Shown: in pieces, positions 10,157 through 22,254 of the stretch
Numbering within the stretch: the first letter of the stretch is position 1
Layout: each line of letters begins with the position of its first letter
From: Strobilurus pachycystidiatus
Lineage: Eukaryota > Basidiomycota > Agaricomycetes > Agaricales > Physalacriaceae
Length of the DNA stretch: 64,000 nt
Assembly (NCBI GenBank): GCA_019915135.1
Contig: JAHLMK010000024.1
Coordinates: 1-64,000 of the forward strand
Direction of reading: 5' to 3'
Notes under the pieces: generated by a model
Databases searched by the model: none
What the model saw: the letters and a program-made list of their open reading frames with translations, nothing else
What the model was told of the DNA's origin: nothing
Translations under genes and position numbers: made by a program

Positions 10157-10926
10157 CCGCGTCCGTTATATCAGCACTAACGATCCCTGCTTCACGTAAG
10201 CACGCAGGGTCATTGCTCAGCCACCGACTCTCCACCATGGCCACCGCTTGCTTGACAAGACCAAGGTATTGGTTTGCGTTTGCCCCCATGACACTCTTCT
10301 GTGTTGGTCTCGGCGATCCTAGATCCTCGTCTCTTACTCTGTATCGCGAGCCTGATATCCTCTCGTTCTGTCAATGCAGCGGGTCTCGAATTCCACATCT
10401 TCTTCTCTCAGGGCGGAATCATCACACTCTTTGCCGCAAAGTTCTAGCGCCTCGATGCTTGAACCCGTTGCTCTCCGAGTCCGCTACTAATCTGATCACA
10501 TGAAGTGTTAGACGAGCAGCTGAGCAACCGACAAACAGTTCTCTGTCATGCCGTCTTTTAACCGGTCATCGGTATAACAATAATGAAGATCTTCACCTTA
10601 CCTGTTAGTAAGGACTCGGAGGCGGGATTCAACTCTCTACCTCCCCGCTCCGACCCGCCTTCCGTCCTGAAGTCGGAGGATAGATAACGGTAACCTTCGT
10701 CCAGTCCGAGGTCAACTCTCTACTTCTATCAGTGATCTATTAGATGAACTCCGAGTCTGACCTACTCCGACACCCTTCTTCTCTGACTCATTCAGCCTCC
10801 TCGACTTCTCACCCATGAATTACATACGTGCTCTAGATTACATTGCGAAAATAAAAAGAAAGATAACAAGTTACAAAACAAAAGATCCAAACAAAAATCC
10901 ATACACCCAATCCCCAACTTCCACCC
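10157..10926. other. Intergenic stretch downstream of MRC1
   Basis: About 770 bp with no supported gene. It includes a purine/pyrimidine-rich part at 10590-10800 where CAACTCTCTAC occurs twice. Presumably holds the MRC1 3' end. Confidence 0.4.
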
Positions 10927-13900
10927 TCACTCGAACCGACCCCTCCTCTGCAGCCCCGGATTCGCCAAGAGGCTCGCTTCAACCTTCGGTGGTTTCCTAG
11001 CAGTGCTAGCACTAGTCGCCTGGGCTGCTGCACCTTTCCGCACGGACCCTCCCCCAGCCTTGATCTTGATCTTATGCCCCGTGATCGCGGTAGCCCTTCC
11101 ATGGCTCGACGCCATATTCCCCGTTCGCCTCTGCTCCTTGATCCACTCCTTCCCTTGCGCCTTCTCCTGCGCCGACAGCTCTCGTCGCTGCGAAATCGAA
11201 ATCGTCAGTTTAAGTTGCGACATGAGGATGTTCCTGCTCACCTGCACGATCCCAAACTCCTGCTCATCGTCCGGCGGCGCCCTGCGCCGATTCGCAGCAG
11301 CCGCCACCCTCGAGTCGCCGACTCTGATCAGCATCTGCTCATCCTCCTCGTCGTCCATATCCACATGCGATAGGTCCTCGGGATCGAAAATGACCTACAA
11401 ATACGATGAGACGCGCGTGGGAAGGGGGGTTAGAGAACGCACCTCGGGAGCGTCCTGCGCTGCCAAGAATTCCCGTTTGAGCTGCGCAAGACTAACCTCC
11501 TCGCGCTCCTCCTCCTCCTCACACAGCGTGTCCTGAGAATCTGCCGGTCCGCCGAAGGGAATCACCTCATCATCGTCTTCGTGTGTATATGCCTTGGCAA
11601 ACGCCCTCGTCTCGTCGCTCGCGCCTAAACGAAGTTGAAATGAGTTTGTGACGATGATGGGTCATGAAAAAGCACGAACGAAGCTCCTCGATGCCCTTCG
11701 GCTCCTTCTTCGCCATCTTCGCGCGCCGCCTCTCATTCGCCTCGTCATCATAGTCGTCCTCGTCATCACTGTCCCCGAACCCAGTCATATGTTTACGCTT
11801 CGCAATGCGCACCTTCCCTGCCACCACATCCTTCGCCCGCTTCTCGTCCTCCAGATCATCTTCCGCCCGATGCTCCCTAGACTCAAACGTCAATATCGCA
11901 CACTTCTCGCAAAGCAAGATGAGGCCCTCACCAGTATTTCTCATGCACCTTCTCCCGCGCAACCGTCTCTTCGTCCATATGCGCATCGTCCACCAACGTC
12001 CCCAGATCCCTATCCTGGTCTTCCCCATCAAGGTCCTCGTCGTCCCCAGTATTGCGACTGTCCCCTCCAAAGCCTTCATACTCCTCTTCCTCCTCCGCCT
12101 CCCCGACGATGAACTCGGACTTCCCCAGCACCTCCTTCGGTTTCGGAACACGCGGTTGCGGTTGATTGATGACCTGCGTGGAGGACCTCTTGAACAGGCG
12201 GCCCCCCACCCCCGAATGCGGTTTCTGGGACGGCGTGGCCAACAACGAAGAGTCCGATCTTAGAGGGAACCTCCCCTGGGTCAGCTCTGGCGATAGGAAG
12301 TTGCTGGCCTGTGACGGTGTGGGCACCGAGGCGTGATATATCGTTGCCTCGCCCGCAGGACGGGTCTGCGTCAAGAACCTGAAAAAGGATCAGATACGCA
12401 TCGAATCGAGTACCAGTTGACATACCCGTTATCATTAACATATAATTCCGGTTCCTTGTGGTCGAAGACGCCTGCAGCCTCTTCTTGCAAGAACTCTTGC
12501 TCCTGGGCAAAGATCTTGTCCGCCTTACGCTCAAGATTCTCATCGACGACCACCATCGGGTCGGGCATCAGTACATCCTGCGTCAAACCAAGATCGCCCA
12601 AGTCCGCTTTGCGAGGCTAGGAAGATTCGTCAATACACCATCTCGCGTCTCAAAATGACAAGACACGTACATTCCCAAATAGACGACCAAAAGTGTCCTC
12701 ACGCTCGAGACCATGCGATTTCTGTGGCTTCTGGGTAGTGGACGAGAACAGGTCATCGAAACCAGGCTGCAGCGATGGAGTGTTCTGAAGCGTTTCCTGC
12801 GAAAACGAGGACTCCAGGTCGAATTTGAGGGGTTTGGGAGAGGCGTCGGGGAAGTCGTCGTTCTCGCCCGCTCGTAGGCGTTCCGTGAAAGACAGCGCTC
12901 TGCGGTCCGAGAAAGATAGCCTTCTGAGAATCGGCGGAGAGGGCTCCTCCGTCAAGGTGTGCAACGGCATGCGAAGACTCTCGCTGAAGTCGCTCTCGAG
13001 GCCATGTAGAGACTCCCCGTGTCGATTGAACGCTGGCCGAGAGGCGAAGACCTGACTGTTCTCCTTGTCTTCGGGCCCTTCGTTCTCTTTATCGACTTCC
13101 TCTTCAGAATGTCCTTCCGACGGAGAAGTCGATCGATGTCCTGTCACAGGTGCGACGTTCTCGTCCATCTCTACGTCAGAGTCATCAGCAACCAGAGCTC
13201 GGCGCCGACGGGGTGGTAATGGAAGGACGTTCTCTTCCTCTTCATCTTCCTCGGACGCGTCATCCTCCTCGACCATCGTGCGGTCTTGGTCTGGATCCTC
13301 GTCCTCCTCGCCAGAAAGCTCAACATCACCACCGTGATAACCCATCTCCTCTTCCTCAAACCGTTGAGGCGAGTAATCCTCGTCGTCCATGTCCTCTTCA
13401 TCGTCGACATCCGCGTATTGGTCGTCATCTTGGTGATTCTTGAGGCCAGTGTCGACCCACTTCCGAATCACGGTGGCAGGATTTTCGACGATCTTGCTCT
13501 CTTTGACTTGGCCTCCTACGCTTTCCCACCGTTCCTGCTTCTCCCTTCTGGCATCATCAGCTTGCTTGCGAATCCGCTGTTGCAGAGTCTGGTCCAAGGC
13601 TTTCTTCGACGTGATTTCCCGGATATCAATTTGTCGAGGTGCACTAGGGTCCTCCTCGTCCGAAAGAACCTCCAGACCGTCCTCGTCGGAATGATACAGT
13701 GACTGTTGTTGTAAAGCCTTTTCTTTCAGAGCCTTCTGCTTCAGCTCCAAAGCCTTCTGCTTGTTTTCCTGGTACGTCTGTGCCTTTGTCTTCGGTTTGG
13801 GTTCAAGCAGCTGCGAAACGTCCGGAAGGTCGTCGTCGTCGTCATCTGAGCGTTGCTCGTCAATAGAAGATCTGGTCTCTTCCTTGTGAAGGAGACCTGT

Positions 13901-14926
13901 AGGATGAAAGGAGGCGGATTGCGTTGCGAGGGGGGATGAGTATTGTCCAATGGGATCGGAATCTTCACGGGGAATACTGTCGAGGTATTACATGACTGTT
14001 GAGAAGCAAGGTAGCAAGCTTACGTCTGAAACTTTTTGAGGAAACCTTGTATTGAGTGCTCGGCATTCTTGGTCTTGGGTACAGATGTCTGCTGCTTGAT
14101 GGAAAGACGAACGGCCTCCTTTTTTGTTTCGAGAATCGACTTTTTCGTGGGTGCCTAGACGAATGTTCACTTCAGTACTTCGCGTGAGCGTTCGCCGACT
14201 CACTTTCTCCTTGCTCTTGCCCTTCTTACGAGATTCCTTTAACGGTTTGAGGGACCTTGCCATTGCAGGGGGAGATGGTGATTCGACACGGCGTGAGCGT
14301 TTTGGGGCCTTGAGACGCGTCGGGGGCGACTCTCCGTCCGATGTAGGCGGAGTTTCGTGAAGTTTCTGAGGCGAGCTGCGCACCGTCGAGGATGTAGAGG
14401 GACCGAGCTTATTGTCTCCAACAGCCTCATCATCCTCATCGACAATCTCTCGCGGAAGAGATCGGGATGGACTAGGCGAGGTATGTTTCGTGTAGGAACG
14501 GGCAGGAGGAGATGGCGATTTCAGTGGACTTTTTCTTGCAGGAGTATAAGAGGACGGTGGTGCGTCGGGGGTAGATAGTCTGTCTCCGGCTGACTTCCTC
14601 CCTTTTTTCACGTCGTCGTCGTCCTTGTCAATGTCTGCCAAGGCGTCCTGCCACGCAAAACGATACTCGGTCGGCTCCGCATTGCCGGCGTCGTCGACGA
14701 CGGATTCAGCCGGGTCAAAGGGTGGTAGAGTGTCCTGCTTCTTTGCATATGTGCTGTACACTGGCGCCAGGCCCGACAACGCGTCATGAGTACGCTCTAT
14801 GGCGTCGTCGTCGTCGGTGGCCTCTGCGGGCTTGGCCTTCCCATACGTCCTGCGGCGTTTGGGGGGCTCGAGGGTGGTCGCCGGTTCCGAGTCGAGCATG
14901 GCAAGCTCGCTAGGCTCCAGGGGCAT
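10927..14926 (-). CDS. MRC1: Mrc1/claspin, mediator of the replication checkpoint
   Basis: Replication-fork adaptor that passes the stalled-fork signal from Mec1/ATR to Rad53/Chk kinases and, with Tof1-Csm3, supports fork speed; nuclear. Nine exons: 14926-14204, 14154-14024, 13976-12671, 12616-12426, 12378-11932, 11876-11680, 11624-11443, 11394-11242 and 11187-10927, giving 1196 aa. Seen: a long low-complexity acidic and Ser-rich protein with several SQ/TQ sites (FSQE, TTQK, PSQK, SSTQV), a PIP-like QGFLKKF near residue 277, and the conserved Mrc1-like block starting near residue 870 (KSEFIVGEAEEEEEYEGFGG), followed by basic and acidic stretches. The intron at 11625-11679 uses an unusual GTTCGT donor. 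The gene is divergent from the DUF1479 gene, 479 bp apart. Confidence 0.88.
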
Positions 14927-15405
14927 CGCTGGGAAAGTGGGGGATTGCGGCGGGAAGCAAGAGCGGTGACTTTGTTGATTGTGACAGCGAGCCCGACGCG
15001 GTGTGACCCTACGCGTTTTTGGAAAGTCGGCACATCGGTCCGATCGCTTTTTGACTCCAATCACAATGAAGCTCTGACTCTCTCTCAGTCTCGGCCCTCA
15101 CGCACTGACATCGTATATCGCTCAGCGAAGCATATCGCTCATTAAAGCAAGCTGAACTCTCTCTTAATTTATATCACCACCTGGCCAGGGCGAAGAAAGA
15201 CTACTAGCACTATCTCATGACTCTCATTTCGGCCTCCTAACACTTCACTGCTGCTCGTGATTGGACTAGATATCGCAAATACGATCCGAGCGTATCAAGC
15301 ACTCCGGGTGAACCGTGGGGTATCCACCGTCACGGGTTCTCCAACGAGGTATTTAAGGGTATTTAACTCACGGAGGGTCACAATCTCTCTTGCCTGCCTC
15401 TCATC
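14927..15405. promoter_or_regulatory. Shared upstream region of MRC1 and the DUF1479 gene
   Basis: 479 bp between two divergent start codons, so it must hold both promoters. A near-tandem GGTATTTAAG/GGTATTTAAC occurs about 50 bp before the DUF1479 ATG and may act as an A/T-rich core element. Otherwise nothing specific is seen. Confidence 0.4.
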
Positions 15406-17130
15406 ATGTCGGCTACCGCAGCACCTGAGCATTTCCGCGAGATCAAGCAAGAGATCGCGGACTCTTATCCCGACTTTCAAGAGCGTGTCACCCAGTCCTG
15501 GGCTGAGATTCTGACAGAACTTGGAAAGACTGCTGAAGCTATCAAAGACGCTGGCACCGCTGTACGTGTCTTATCGATCTTTGCATCTACGTACTAATCG
15601 GGCTGTCTAGTATATCCCTCAGGTCAACTTCTCTGAGCTCGATTCCTTGCCTCGTGAACGGTTGGACGAGATCAGACGTAAAGGTAGCGTGGTCGTCAAA
15701 GACGTCGTGGACGATGAGCAGGCTATCTCCTGGAAGAAGGAACTCGAGGAGTTCGCCAAAGCTAATCCTGATATTGACGGTATGATGTCGCCCCCGAGGA
15801 TACAAGCTCGGCTTCTGACGTATTGCAGGAATTCCTGCCGATAATAAGCAGTTCTTCCAGCTATAGTGAGCGACTATCCTTGAATGATCGCGGTAAATGT
15901 TTAGTAATGCCCTGAAGTTGGACCAAGCCGCAAGTCGAAGCTCGCTCCCATCCCAATATGCTCACAGTCTCCACATGGCTGAACAACCTGTTCCATCCAA
16001 AGCCAGGACAAGACCTTACCGGCGTTGACTTATCGACTCCTCTGAGTTATGCAGACCGCTTCCGTATCAGACATCCTGGGGGAGATTGGAATTTCCATCC
16101 TCCCCACGTCGATGGCGAGTGGTCATCCTGTGATCCAACTCAACCGGAAACTGACTTCCCCTACAGGTGGCACGATTGAGCGTTGGGAGGACCCCACGCT
16201 CCGGTCTTGCTTCGACGACATCTTAAGCGGTAATTGGCGTCAGCATGATCCATTTATGCTCGGAGGCCGCATCAGTGCGAGGCATTCCCTGTATCGCCGG
16301 CCTAACCAAGTAAGGTCGTCTTTATGTTACGTCTGGTACGTATTTAACGCGTGTCTGTTGATTCCAGTCTTCGATTTTCCGGTCCTTCCAGGGCTGGCTA
16401 GCAATGAGGTATCAACGCATTCATATCCTTCACGTCGTGGCATTTCACACGTCAATTATAGCGAAACAGCGCCTACGGAAGGAACTCTCAAAGTCTTCCC
16501 AGACGTCCTGTTGTCCAACGCCTATCTGATACTGCGTCCCTTCTTCCGACCTCTGGTTCCCTCTGACGCGCCCGAAATCTTCGACCCCAAGAACTGGACT
16601 TTTGGTATGTACACTGTCATATTATTCTCTATTATTCACACCCCTGATGGGATGGTGTCCCCAGATATATCTGACGCTGAGTTCCCTGGCATCATCGCCA
16701 CCAATGGAGGATGGCATGGCCCTCGTCCCACGCCAGAACAGCACCCTCATATGCGACTTGACGACACCATGACCCCCGTACCCAAAGTGAAACCTGGGGA
16801 CACCGTCTTCTGGCACTGTGATGTGGTCCACTCTGTCGAGCGTTATCATACGGGATCCGGCGACTCGGCTGGTAAACAATCTATCTACTCATCTTGGGAG
16901 TTGAGACTGAGACTTTTATTCCAGTTATGTACATACCTGCCGTGCCATTGACGCCGATGAACAAGGCTTACATCGACGTCCAGAAGGAGAGTTTCATCCA
17001 AGGCGTTCATCCTCCTGATTTTCCTGCGACGACAAAGGACGAAAAGGACTTCATTGGAACAGGCAAGCCCGAGCACATCACCAACCTCCTTGGTAAACAG
17101 GCGATGGGTTTCCCGATTACCGTTGCGTGA
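15406..17130 (+). CDS. DUF1479 family protein (YbiU-like, predicted Fe(II)/2-oxoglutarate dioxygenase fold)
   Basis: Nine exons: 15406-15561, 15611-15779, 15829-15865, 15918-16114, 16167-16309, 16368-16408, 16462-16604, 16665-16871 and 16925-17130, giving 432 aa. The product shows the family's recognisable blocks: QLYWTKPQVEARSHPNM, HPPHVDGGTIERWEDP (an H-x-D pair of the kind used as iron ligands), WRQHDPFMLGGR, and a distal DTVFWHCDVVHSVERYH that can supply the last metal ligand. The substrate is unknown; the dioxygenase activity is inferred from the fold. The intron at 16115-16166 must use a GC donor (GCGAGT..CAG), because every GT alternative there runs into a stop. The start is the first ATG and fits the family N-terminus. 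Confidence 0.85.
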
Positions 17131-17297
17131 GCAAATACTTGTATGAATAGAAGTTGAACAGTAAGAGTCGTTGTACAAGGATAACGATACAGATATGAAA
17201 GCAGAGTACAAAGTCCAGAATAGAAATTTTTACAGTATGCTTGAATCTTTCCGGTCTGGATTCTCCAAAGTCAATGGATACTTGGACGCTTGCTCGA

Positions 17298-19511
17298 TCA
17301 TCCAACGACTGCATAAGCCGGAGGGGGCACATCTTCCACAACTGCCGAGCTCCCACTTTCCCTCAGTCGCCCATTCTCCGCCCTCAACTCCTCCAGCTGC
17401 CTCCTCAAACTCTCGTTCTGCTCCTCAAGAGTCTGTAGCCTCCTATTCAACCGACTGTTCTTCCTCGACACCTCAGTGAACTGCTCCTTCGGAACCATTC
17501 CCGCATGAGTAGCTTGTAGCTGACTCAAAGACTCCGCCAGCTGCTCGACCTGACTTCGCAGATTTCGATTATCCTTCGCGATGTCCTCGTTGATCTGGCG
17601 CTGCAGCTCCTCGTCCCCATTCGACGACGGCACCAAGTTCGCGTTATCGCGGTACTCCTGCACTTGAGCGCGAAGACGCTGAAGCTCCTCGGTCATCTCA
17701 TCGATAACCAGCTTCTGCACGTCGTAGTCCGTGTTTCGCGCCTCCAGATGCGTCACCAAGCTCTCCATCTTGACCTGGAGGAGTTGGTTCTCCTGTGATG
17801 CCTCCAGCAATGACCTTTCCCGTGAACCGCTCGACTTCACGTGTGTCTCCTCTATTTGCCGCAGGTGTTTGCGAAGGTTCGTATTCTCCACGGCGAGAGA
17901 ATTGGATTTGTCGGCGTGAAGAGTCAGGGAGCGGCGCATGCTATGACTGGCGTTCCGGATGGATAGTCGTAGTTCGCTATTCTCCGTCATCAACTCGTGC
18001 TGAGATTTCTGCAGTTCGTGTATTTGACTCTGCAGTGCGCTCTTCTCCTTGAGCCGAGCTTGGTTTGTCGATTCGAGCTGAGATCGGAGAACGTCGAGTT
18101 CCTGGGATAACCCACTGCGCTGCTCTTCAAGTTGCTGTGTCATTTCGAGGTGCTGTCGTTCCGGTGGTGATGGGAGTTGGGAAGGACGTCGGTTGAGGGT
18201 GGGTTCTACAGCATGTCAGTCTAAGGAGTACAAGTAGAGAACGACGCGAGGCTTACTGAAAACATCTGACGCTGGCGAGTCGCTGGGAGAAATAACAGAC
18301 ATTCGGGTGGCCAGTGGCAGCGTTGTCGGTATAGTGATGCCGGCCAGAGTCTTGTATATTAGAAAGAGTGCAAGAGCAAAGTCATCTGGGTCAAGCTGCC
18401 CCTTTGACGTCGAATCGATAAGATCCCTGTGATTCTGTTCAGTAAATGGGATGCACAATCCAGACTGTCAGCTCACCAGATGCGTTCGAGTTCCTCAGAC
18501 GGTAAAGAGGATTGGAGCATGAAAGGCACGGCCTGCTCTCCGGCCACATAACCTCTGCCATCTGCGTCAAGTATGCCGAAGTACGTATCGGCGTGTTTCT
18601 TGACGAGAGGTGGTAGAGTCCATGAGTCCAAGCTCGTGCTCGCACGAATGAAGTAGAAGTCCGTTGTGAAGGCGTTGGCGATGATATTTGCCTCTGGAAT
18701 ATCACTCGTCTGGACGTGATCTGAGGACGTGCCGGCAGCTTGTTCGTAGATATATTGGGGTATCGAAGGTGGTAGAGTGGTGAAATGACCTTCCAGCGTG
18801 CCGTGGATAAGATACATCGCGACGCAGAAGTCTGTGAAAGGCAGCCGGCCACATTTTCGTGTGTCGACTAAATCCCTAAAGATGTCGACTAAGAACGGAA
18901 ATGCACATCAATACTCATGTCGGCGTACCATATCCGCGTAAGGGTTTTGAGCGGAAGTTTCGACATCATCATGAGGGTCCATGCCTTGGAACCTTTGAAG
19001 CAAGATGATGAGTGGGGATACTCACAAGATGCGCCATCCGGAGACGTACCGCATAGTGTGTCTTGCTCAGGCCCAGCTCGGTCGAAGATGGTATGATACT
19101 TTGCTTTGTTCTCTAGTGTGATCGGTGGTAACAACAGAAACGCAGCACCCGCGTCCTCCCATGATTCAGAGTCGTTGAACTTTGCCAAAGGTCCCTCTGC
19201 TTCGCGTCAGTACACAACATCCAAGCGTACAAGAGCTGTATGTACATACGGTGCTCGATCAGTTGTTCTTCAACGCGAAACCCGCGCTGTGCCCATCCTA
19301 TCAGCCGGATCGCTTTGGCCAGCTCCTCGCGCGACAGATATCCTTTCTGTCCTTCCTCGACCAAGTCCCAGATCTCAGCGAGTATATCAGGCGGCAAGCC
19401 GGATTCTTCGAAGGCATCGACTGCGGCGTTTGCTGAGAGCGAGTCCGAGTCCGGCCCCTCTCTGGAAAGAATAAGGTCAACTAGACATGTCTCCTCGGGT
19501 GAAGATATCAT
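17298..19511 (-). CDS. EH-domain endocytic scaffold (Ede1/Eps15-like)
   Basis: Adaptor of early endocytic sites. EH domains bind NPF motifs of cargo adaptors, and the coiled coil mediates self-assembly. Six exons: 19511-19250, 19196-19050, 18992-18929, 18875-18477, 18426-18257 and 18205-17298, giving 649 aa. Three EH domains are visible: EH1 around residues 5-90 (LPPDILAEIWDLVEEGQKGYL), EH2 around 120-190 (SKLPLKTLTRIWDLVD), and EH3 around 250-330 (LDADGRGYVAGEQAVPF, LERIWDLIDSTSKGQL). A heptad-rich coiled coil covers about residues 365-625, ending in PPPAYAVVG. There is no C-terminal UBA domain as in budding-yeast Ede1, so the protein is shorter than Ede1. MISSPEE at 19511 is taken as the start because it sits at the usual EH1 boundary. 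Confidence 0.85.
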
Positions 19512-20225
19512 GGGGAAGAGAGGCAAGATGGCATGTCAAGTGGTGGGAAATGGACAGCCTCACTTGACACTGACGACAGTGACATGAGCTCGGATAATTC
19601 ATCCGAGACCCGGGTACATCTAATCTATCTTGCGCCACGCGCTCCGCAGTCTTGCAGTCAGGCCAAAGTCGACGACAAGGACGCGCCGGTGATTGCGCGC
19701 CGGTGGGAAACCTGAAGTTACTACTCATACGAGTAAGCGACGAGGTCGAGTAAAATATAGCGCCATAATTCACTCGTCGACGTTGTCGCTGCGATGCCAG
19801 AAATTAATAACGGGAAGAGAAATTCGCAAGTCAAATCCGAAGCGACGCGCAGCTGGAAGAAGTGGCGTGCTTACCCTAACCCCAACTGACGAGCAAATGA
19901 ACAGACAACTTGCAGACAACTTCGTAGTCTTTCGTACTAGTGTTTTGTGTTGCAATTTGGCTGGACTTGTGTAAGATGGTATGCCGAGCCCAATCAACAG
20001 TATCATAGGAAGCCAATAACTACGAGGTGAGGCTCACAGGCAGGGAGTCACAGCCAGTCTGAAGCTTTGAAGCCGGAAGTAGCCGGCTTACCTTAACCCT
20101 AAGTTGATGCCAAACCCTGGTGGCTCAGCGTTTCTGTATAGTTCAGGTGCACTTAGTTCCCACACTCACATCGGCGAGTGCGAAATTTTGGTCGACAGCC
20201 GTCATTCCCGTTCTCCTCAAGCATC
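19512..20225. promoter_or_regulatory. Shared upstream region of the EH-domain gene and RPL3
   Basis: 714 bp between divergent starts. On the RPL3 side it holds two TTAGGG-type motifs (TTACCCTAACCCC at 19871-19883 and TTACCTTAACCCTAAG at 20089-20104) and an AGTCACAG at 20046-20053 resembling the HomolD box known from fission-yeast ribosomal protein promoters. Ribosomal protein promoters in several fungi carry telomere-like Tbf1 sites, so these are plausible control elements; that they work here is inference. Confidence 0.4.
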
Positions 20226-21719
20226 ATGAGGTGAGTGCTGCCCGTATCTTTGACGATCCAATGGCATACTGACGCCGCCCTCACAGTCACCGTAAGGTCG
20301 GTAGAATCGCTGCAGAAAATTTTCATGTCGTCTGAATCGTCCATCCCACATAGTACGAAGCCCCCCGTCATGGCTCTCTTGGTTTCCTGCCCAGAAAGCG
20401 GGCTGCCCGCCACCGCGGAAAGGTCAAGTCTTTCCCCAAGGTGCGTCGCCCAAAAAACCCGCTGGAAGGACATGGAAATCTCATCGCACATTCATGCTAG
20501 GACGACCCCAAGAAGCCTGTCCACTTGACTGCTGTGATGGGCTACAAGGCTGGTATGACCCATGTTGTCCGTGATCTTGACCGTCCTGGTTCCAGTGCGT
20601 ACCATTGTTTGATCCACCGTTGGAAAACACGCTCATTTTGCGTACAGAGATGCACAAGCGTGAAGTCGTCGAGGCCGTCACCATCATCGAGACTCCCCCC
20701 ATGATCGCCGTCGGTGTCGTTGGCTACGTCGAGACCCCCCGCGGCATGCGCTCGCTCACCACCGTCTGGGCATCCCATCTTTCCGACGAGGTCAAGCGTC
20801 GCTTCTACAAGAACTGGTACCGCTCAAAGAAGAAGGCCTTCACGCGCTACGCCAAGAAGCACGCCGACAACAGCGGCAAGTCCGTCGCCCGCGAGCTCGA
20901 GCGCATCCGCAAATACTGCACCGTTGTCCGCGTCCTCGCCCACACCCAGATCCGCAAGACCGGTCTCTCCCAGAAGAAGGCCCACCTCATGGAGATCCAG
21001 GTCAACGGTGGCTCTATCGCTGACAAGGTCGAGTTTGCGCACGGACTCTTCGAGAAGCCCATCGAGGTTTCTACTGTGTTCGAGCAGGACGAGTGTATCG
21101 ACGTTATTGCCGTCACCAAGGGTCACGGATTCGAGGGTGTCACTCACCGTTGGGGAACCAAGAAGCTGCCCAGGAAGACGCACAAGGGTCTCCGCAAGGT
21201 CGCTTGTATCGGTGCATGGCATCCTTCCAAGGTCATGTTCTCCGTTGCCCGTGCTGGTCAAAGTACGTGTCTCTCTCTCAATACACAATTAGAAATTCAC
21301 CGTCTGTATAGACGGTTACCACCACCGTACTGAGATCAACAAGAAGATCTACCGCGTCGGTGCTGGCACTGCTGACGACAACGCCTCAACAGACTCGGAC
21401 ATCACCAAGAAGACCATCACACCCATGGGTGGCTTCCCCCACTACGGTATCGTGAAGAACGACTTCCTGATGCTCAAGGGTTCAATCCCGGGAACCAAGA
21501 AGCGTGTCATCACTCTCCGCAAGTCGTTGATGGTGCACACCTCTCGCCGGGACTTGGAGAAGGTGCAGCTCAAGTTCATCGACACTTCGTCCAAGTTTGG
21601 TGTAAGTCCCATACCGTCTGTTATTCGTCGCGTCGCTCTGACACGTCCCTCAGCACGGTTCTTTCCAAACCTTCGAAGAAAAGGCCGCGTTCCTTGGAAC
21701 ACTCAAGGCCCGTGCATGA
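20226..21719 (+). CDS. RPL3: 60S ribosomal protein L3 (uL3)
   Basis: Core protein of the large cytosolic ribosomal subunit near the peptidyl-transferase centre. Seven exons: 20226-20230, 20287-20296, 20354-20440, 20501-20594, 20648-21262, 21312-21601 and 21654-21719, giving 388 aa, the expected eukaryotic length. Seen: the N-terminus [21 protein letters not shown], the [20 protein letters not shown] loop with the histidine that is methylated in yeast uL3, and [21 protein letters not shown]. The first coding exon is only 5 nt and the second a 10-nt micro-exon; both are required to rebuild the invariant MSHRK start. High expression is expected. TTAGGG-like motifs lie upstream. Confidence 0.96.
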
Positions 21720-22254
21720 TTGTTTTTTTATTTACCTGGATATGCTGTTGCACCTACCACTATGCTATGTTCATGCCATCGCCCGTGTAATAACATCCTT
21801 GAACATATATTGTGAGTGACTAGCGAGGTATCTTGTTTGAGGTGGAATGTCTTGAGAATTTGAATGTGGCGTCAAAGATCAGATGTTCTAAAACTTATGT
21901 ACTTCGTCGTCGCAGTGTCCAGTGCCCTTTCTGTAGACCAACGTTTCCTGCGTTCCGCGCACATCTCATCGAAATACTTTTGAGAGCTCAAACTGGCTGG
22001 GAATCCTCGACTGCTCATTGGCCAAGACATTTGGCAGGCACCTGGGGAACAAACAAAAAAATATCGCGAAGAGACGCGTTGACCCTGCGCTGCTCTCGAA
22101 CCAATCGTAAACCGCGTAGTCTCGACGAGTGGGAAGCTGGCGGTCGTTGTCCTCAGATTGCAGGTCTCGGTAAGACTGCCATTTATTCATTTGTCTCCTC
22201 TATTCTCAACGCTGACGACGAGCAGGATGACTGCATTTCTCGGCGACATTATTT
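21720..22254. other. Intergenic stretch between RPL3 and the PPR gene
   Basis: 535 bp between two plus-strand genes: RPL3 3' untranslated region (T-rich just after the stop) and the upstream region of the PPR-like gene. No other feature recognised. Confidence 0.4.
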
